Positions 60,113 through 64,000 of a stretch of 64,000 nt of DNA are shown piece after piece; positions within the stretch are counted from its first letter, which is position 1, and every line of letters begins with the position of its first letter. The DNA lies in contig NZ_CP118181.1 of NCBI RefSeq assembly GCF_028748145.1, positions 930,211 to 994,210 of the forward strand. The letters run 5' to 3'. Below the pieces are notes generated by a model. It was not told where the DNA came from. It saw only the letters and a list, made by a program, of their open reading frames with translations, and searched no databases. The DNA comes from Entomospira culicis. GTDB lineage: Bacteria; Spirochaetota; Spirochaetia; WRBN01. The translations under genes and the position numbers were made by a program.

Positions 60113-61720
60113 TTACACCTGTTTAGGTCTGAAAATCTCATAAGAAAAACTCTTATACTTAAAGATATCACAACCCATCTCCATCTCCATCAACCACATC
60201 GCACGTACGGTATTGCAACTCATTGCCTCATAGATAGCCTGAAAATTCATCAAATGCTTCTTCATTTGCCCCAAGGCAATCCCCTCGTTCACATGCTGGG
60301 CCAACAACAGCGGCCAATCACCAGCCATTAAAAGTAACACCTCCCGCGCAGCCTGATCCAACACACGGCGCTTAATTCCGCTCTCATTGGGGAAACGATA
60401 CGCGAGATCCATCATCTGTTCAACGGTTTTAAAGAGATGACGAATCAGCCAATCATTCTGTTGATCTAGCCAGACTTGCGCATACCCATCACTTCCCCAG
60501 CTAGCAAAATTAAGTGAAACCTCCTCAAAGTGAGCGGTTCGTTGCAAACAATGACTTGGCAGTGTGAATTCAATCTCTGGCGTCTTAGCCGTGCGTGCAA
60601 AAAATTCGCGAACAAAGTGCGTGCCCTCAAACCAATGATGCCCCAAAAGCTCCAAATCAGCGACCATCAATATCACGCCTGTTTGCCCACGCTTCTGCTG
60701 AAAAGTCGACAACTCCTCGACCCGTGATGCTAAAAAGGATTGCGCATCACACGTTGCCTGTGCCAATGCCTCTTCTAAGTGATAACAACTCTCACTATTT
60801 CCCTCATTATTGCTGTACTTAAATCCTTCTAGGTGAACAACATCCTCATTAAGTAGCGACGAAGCACTATACTGTGTAGGATTCACCTTAATCACCACTT
60901 CGGTTAAGGCATCCTCATGATAAAAATTGCGATAACACCCACGACGCGCATAGCCATCCTCACCCCAAAGCTCCGCCTCTACCATACTATATCGCGGAAA
61001 TGCCACCAAACCAGCACTCGATCGCACCGGAGAGAAAACCCCAAAACTAGGCATCGGATCACCTTGCATTAATGATTGCCCTGCAGTAACAAAATAACGC
61101 ACCCCATTTTCTGCCAAAATCGTATCAAGCCCCGGATAATAGCCACCATAAGGAAGAAATATTCCCAAAGAGGCACGCCCGAAAACCGCGCGATAGCTCT
61201 TAAGTGCGACTTTAATTTGTGCCTCTACCGCCTTAGGATAGCTAGCATAAAGGGGCAAAAAGGCGGATGTTCCCACACTGGTGATCACCTCGCAATAGCC
61301 AGCCTCTTGTGCAATCTTCAATGCCTGCAAAAGATCGCCATTAAGATTACGATACAAAGCAATCATGCGCTTGGTGTTCTCCACATAATAGCGCGCTAAA
61401 TTATCTTCAATCCGCTTATCCGAACTCTCAAGGAGACTCGTTGCGCTATTAAGCTTTTGATGCATATAAAAGATAAATTTTGTCTGTAAATCTTCATCTT
61501 GTAATAACGCCATTAGCGTTGGAGAGATACTAATTAGTACAAAAAAGGGTCTCTCTTCTCTTGCCAACGTGGCAAAGGCTTCGTACATTGGTAAGTAAGA
61601 CTCAAACATCGCCTCAAAGAACCAGCGCTCTTGAAAGACCTCGCCAGATTTGCTAAATTTGGCAAAAGGTAAGTGCGCATTGAAACAAAATATCATCGAT
61701 CCCTTTTTTTCTCTTTTCAT
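60113..61720 (-). CDS. GH57/DUF1957 branching-enzyme-like protein with substituted nucleophile
   Basis: Relative of the GH57 glycogen branching enzymes (AmyC type). CSR1 is FNAHLPFA. The middle motif AATHAFLPL reads GTSAFLPL (150-157) with Ser152 in place of His. The nucleophile motif WLPECAYYPG reads FLPYGGYYPG (188-197) with Tyr191 where Glu is expected. DLELLGHHWFEG and MAGDWPLLL, holding the second acid, are kept. Transferase activity is therefore doubtful. ATG 61720 or the ATG at 61696 (AAAAAGGGATCG upstream) may start it. It follows the DUF4912 gene, a usual GH57 companion. Confidence 0.82.
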   Translation of the reverse strand: MKREKKGSMIFCFNAHLPFAKFSKSGEVFQERWFFEAMFESYLPMYEAFATLAREERPFFVLISISPTLMALLQDEDLQTKFIFYMHQKLNSATSLLESSDKRIEDNLARYYVENTKRMIALYRNLNGDLLQALKIAQEAGYCEVITSVGTSAFLPLYASYPKAVEAQIKVALKSYRAVFGRASLGIFLPYGGYYPGLDTILAENGVRYFVTAGQSLMQGDPMPSFGVFSPVRSSAGLVAFPRYSMVEAELWGEDGYARRGCYRNFYHEDALTEVVIKVNPTQYSASSLLNEDVVHLEGFKYSNNEGNSESCYHLEEALAQATCDAQSFLASRVEELSTFQQKRGQTGVILMVADLELLGHHWFEGTHFVREFFARTAKTPEIEFTLPSHCLQRTAHFEEVSLNFASWGSDGYAQVWLDQQNDWLIRHLFKTVEQMMDLAYRFPNESGIKRRVLDQAAREVLLLMAGDWPLLLAQHVNEGIALGQMKKHLMNFQAIYEAMSCNTVRAMWLMEMEMGCDIFKYKSFSYEIFRPKQV

Positions 61721-61745
61721 AGATTTAATCTCTTGTTCTCATGAT

Positions 61746-62318
61746 TTATTTCATTCCAACCAAAAAACTCACAACACTCTCGCCTAACACTCGTTCCCGA
61801 TCGCGTAAATCAGCCACCAGTAGCACACGATAATGCGCCACTCCCATCGGCAGAGTAAGGTATTGTCGCCCATCAAAACGATTAATCTCCACGTCCATCG
61901 ATTCTACAAGCTCATACCCCATCTTTGCTTTAGAGAGAACGTATAAACGCAGGTAAAGCCCGACAAATTGCGCATGACTACGTATCTCCTCTTCTAATTG
62001 TTGACTCACCTGCCAATCGACAAAAAGCCAGCGCGGGCTATGCACCGCAATATAGAGATGATTAGCGTGCGGACTCTGACTTTGAAAGAAAGCCTCTCGC
62101 CCCTCAAGATTGCTATCCAAAAATTGATCAACAAATTCGTAACGTTTAGCTAAAAGCTGCACACTAATGTTTTGATCATAGAAAGAGTCTGTTAAGTAGG
62201 CGTAGATCTCCTCAATAAGTAATGCCCGATCAAACGGCTCACCTTCGGCAATCTTTTGCTCCGTGGCAATGCGAAGCAACTCTTCATCTGTTAGTGCGTG
62301 CAATCGTTCTCGGTGCAT
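61746..62318 (-). CDS. DUF4912-like protein
   Basis: ATG 62318 follows AAGGAT at 6 bases; the GTG at 62324 is less likely. The N-terminus LHALTDEELLRIATEQKI resembles the small Rho-N/SAP-like helix motif; the remainder LYIAVHSPRWLFVDWQV, FDGRQYLTLP and YRVLLVADLRDRERV follows the DUF4912 pattern. DUF4912 genes commonly neighbour GH57/DUF1957 genes in spirochaetes and Firmicutes. Function unknown; possibly a polysaccharide-linked partner of the next gene. Confidence 0.72.
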   Translation of the reverse strand: MHRERLHALTDEELLRIATEQKIAEGEPFDRALLIEEIYAYLTDSFYDQNISVQLLAKRYEFVDQFLDSNLEGREAFFQSQSPHANHLYIAVHSPRWLFVDWQVSQQLEEEIRSHAQFVGLYLRLYVLSKAKMGYELVESMDVEINRFDGRQYLTLPMGVAHYRVLLVADLRDRERVLGESVVSFLVGMK

Positions 62319-62353
62319 GGGCACATCCTTACAAGCGATAATCTTATATCGAT

Positions 62354-62382
62354 ATTCTATCGAATAATAGATTTTGTGTCAA
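62354..62382 (-). promoter_or_regulatory. Promoter of the DUF4912-GH57 pair
   Basis: On the minus strand: TTGACA (62382-62377), 17-base spacer, TAGAAT (62359-62354). It overlaps the stop codon of the upstream pseudouridine synthase gene. Confidence 0.82.
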
Positions 62383-63077
62383 TCCTTAAAGCCTTCAATT
62401 TCAAAGGAATTTAAGTATCTCCACTGCCCTAAAGCGAGGCTATCAAGAGAAATAGAACCAATACGAATGCGTTGGAGTTTGAGAATTTTGACAGAAAAAA
62501 ATGCGAAGACGCGTCGAATTTCACGATTTTTCCCTTCTTTTAAGATAATACGATAGCGATGTTTCCCCTCATACGCTACCCCAGAAAATCGATACTCCAC
62601 TCCATCTATCCGTAAGGGACGCCGTAACTTAGCCTCCTCTGCACCAGAAAGAGAACGCTCCAACGTAATGCGATACTCCTTCTCCACCTCATGCGAGGGA
62701 TGCGTCAACTTTTTGGTAAAGTCGCCATCGTTGGTAAAGAGAAGAAGTCCCTCCGAAAAGTAATCCAACCGACCCACATGATGTAACCCACGCCTCATAT
62801 CACCATCTATAAGATCAATCGCTAGCGCCCTACCCTCACTATCAACATTGCTACAGAGATACCGAATCGGCTTATTCAAGGCAATATAATGATATCTAAT
62901 TGCCTGCAACAAACGCCCATCCACCAAGACCTTCGCCTCTGTATCGATACGCTCACCCGACAACAGAATCCGTTTGCCATCCACAAAAACCTCGTGTTCA
63001 TCCAGAAATTGTTGCACTTTTCGACGCGCGCATAATCCATGACCAGACAAATAGGCATCAACGCGCTGGCTACTCAC
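62379..63077 (-). CDS. RsuA/RluB-family pseudouridine synthase
   Basis: Converts uridine to pseudouridine in rRNA. An S4-like RNA-binding domain (RVDAYLSGHGLCARRKVQQFLDE in parts) is followed by the catalytic segment GRLDYFSEGLLLFTNDG with its Asp, and KEGKNREIRRVFA near the end. Full length is about 232 residues. GTG 63077 with AAAGGAGG 7 bases upstream is the start; the longer frame lies in mutS. It overlaps mutS by 8 bases. Whether it targets 16S (RsuA) or 23S (RluB/E/F) rRNA cannot be told. Confidence 0.9.
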   Translation of the reverse strand: MSSQRVDAYLSGHGLCARRKVQQFLDEHEVFVDGKRILLSGERIDTEAKVLVDGRLLQAIRYHYIALNKPIRYLCSNVDSEGRALAIDLIDGDMRRGLHHVGRLDYFSEGLLLFTNDGDFTKKLTHPSHEVEKEYRITLERSLSGAEEAKLRRPLRIDGVEYRFSGVAYEGKHRYRIILKEGKNREIRRVFAFFSVKILKLQRIRIGSISLDSLALGQWRYLNSFEIEGFKD

Positions 63078-63999
63078 GACGCGCCTCCTTTTGCAACTTC
63101 GCAAGAAACTGCATCGCCTCCAAGGGCGTCTGTTGCTCAAGGTTAAAGTTGAGAATTTGACTTGATAAGATCTCTTCCTTAGAAAATAACTCTTCTTCTT
63201 TAGGTGAGACATCAACAGAATCTACAACAAAATCCACATCAGAACCCTTCAACCCATCTAGCTGAATAAGATAAGTTTTTGCACGCGCAAGTACGATAGG
63301 CGGAATCCCCGCCATGCGTGCCACATGTAGACCATAGCTTCCTGAAGCAGCACCATCCATAATTTCATTAGTGAAAAAAATCTCTTCGCCATTTTCTATC
63401 ACCCGCAACGAAATATTTTTATATCCAGCGATACGCAATGCCGTCAATTCATGATAATGCGTGGCAAAGAGCGTAAAACTTCGCGTCTTTAGCGCCAAGT
63501 GCTCCAAAATCGCACGGGCAATCGCTAGACCGTCATCGCTACCGGTACCGCGCCCCACCTCATCCACAATCACCAAACTCCGAGAACTTGCATAATGTAA
63601 AATGCGCGCCGTCTCACTCATCTCCACCAAAAAGGTCGACTGTCCTCGAGAGAGATTGTCCGAAGCACCCACCCGACAAAAAATCCGATCACAAATCGGA
63701 ATTTCTGCAGATCTTGCCGGAACAAACATCCCCAAGTGCGCCATATAAACAATCAACGCACTCATTCGTAGATAGGTCGATTTTCCCGCCATATTCGGCC
63801 CCGTAATTAACAGCAATCGATGCTCATCGGCAAAGTGCACATCATTAGCAACAAAAGGGCGCTCGCTATAATGCTCCACAATCGGATGACGCCCACCATC
63901 AATACGTAACAATCCAGACGCCTTCAATTGCGGGCGCACATATTGTCGTTCTATCGCGACATTTGCTAAACTCGAAAAGAGATCAATATCAGCAATCTC
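63070..63999 (-). CDS. mutS: DNA mismatch repair protein MutS, 3' part (cut by the window edge)
   Basis: Only the ATPase-bearing C-terminal third is in the window. The frame is open at the right edge, reading through YVRPQLKASGLLRIDGGRHPIVE. Walker A GPNMAGKSTYLRMSALI, FLVEMSETARIL, Walker B VIVDEVGRGTG and FATHYHEL are intact. MutS recognises mismatches as a clamp dimer. The tail is short after the helix-turn-helix, without an evident beta-clamp or MutL extension. No start can be given. Confidence 0.96.
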   Translation of the reverse strand, partial: EIADIDLFSSLANVAIERQYVRPQLKASGLLRIDGGRHPIVEHYSERPFVANDVHFADEHRLLLITGPNMAGKSTYLRMSALIVYMAHLGMFVPARSAEIPICDRIFCRVGASDNLSRGQSTFLVEMSETARILHYASSRSLVIVDEVGRGTGSDDGLAIARAILEHLALKTRSFTLFATHYHELTALRIAGYKNISLRVIENGEEIFFTNEIMDGAASGSYGLHVARMAGIPPIVLARAKTYLIQLDGLKGSDVDFVVDSVDVSPKEEELFSKEEILSSQILNFNLEQQTPLEAMQFLAKLQKEARRE

Positions 64000-64000
64000 T

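Noticed and set aside
60530-60822. Plus-strand frames inside the second GH57-like gene
   Set aside because: Shadows of the minus-strand coding region: no ribosome binding site and no recognisable protein.

Overview
The window comes from a diderm bacterium with moderately AT-rich DNA. The best fit is a host-associated spirochaete (Treponema/Entomospira-like); this is inference. Pointers are the long type-II isoleucyl-tRNA synthetase, the compact archaeal-type prolyl-tRNA synthetase, LolA with many secreted lipoproteins and beta-barrels, a divergent Rnf cluster, and GH57/DUF4912 neighbours. Genes are packed tightly. No gap without a gene reaches 300 bases, and I saw no tRNA, rRNA, insertion sequence, integrase or CRISPR array.

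Layout. 1-2 kb: two paralogous surface proteins, one a lipoprotein with a Gly/Asn/Asp repeat. 2-5.6 kb: gpsA, nadD, a YqeK-type HD phosphohydrolase fused in frame to a metallo-beta-lactamase, and rlpA. 5.7-9.7 kb (minus): gltX, lolA, a RodZ-like gene and a comF-like gene. 9.9-12.2 kb: secreted proteins. 12.4-15.9 kb: an N-degron operon (small unknown ORF, clpS, clpA, aat). 16-17 kb: an outer-membrane-type protein. 17-25.7 kb (minus): one tightly coupled operon of a P-type-ATPase-like protein, rnfC-D-G-E-A-B and a GH57-like protein. 25.8-29 kb: thiamine pyrophosphokinase, two paralogous secreted proteins, an unknown protein and biotin ligase. 29-35 kb (minus): rsmD, a membrane protein, ileS, cstA. 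35-39 kb: beta-barrel paralogues and unknown membrane proteins. 39-42.4 kb (minus): a DUF262/DUF1524 nuclease-like protein behind two small proteins that share a domain, a candidate defence cassette. 42.6-47.4 kb: secreted protein, lepA, SpoIID-type protein. 47.4-53.9 kb (minus): a seven-gene yhfU-T-php-S-Y-X-W operon. 54-64 kb: nucleotidase lipoprotein, secreted protein, glutathione peroxidase, proS, dam-type methylase, an acetyltransferase-like gene, DUF4912 with a second GH57-like protein, a pseudouridine synthase and the 3' part of mutS.

The most striking region is 17-25.7 kb. All its frames are intact and translationally coupled, yet many catalytic or cofactor positions I know for these families are missing. 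RnfA and RnfE have no cysteine at all, RnfG and RnfD lack the flavin-attachment motifs, and RnfC has degraded NADH/FMN motifs. The ATPase lacks DKTGT, and the GH57 protein lacks its nucleophile. Only the soluble 4Fe-4S cysteines of RnfB and RnfC remain. This looks like a retained, repurposed membrane complex rather than decay. Other leads are the YqeK-MBL fusion with an internal start site, the DUF262 cassette, the yhf operon, and three genes whose start codon lies exactly where transcription should begin (leaderless mRNAs).
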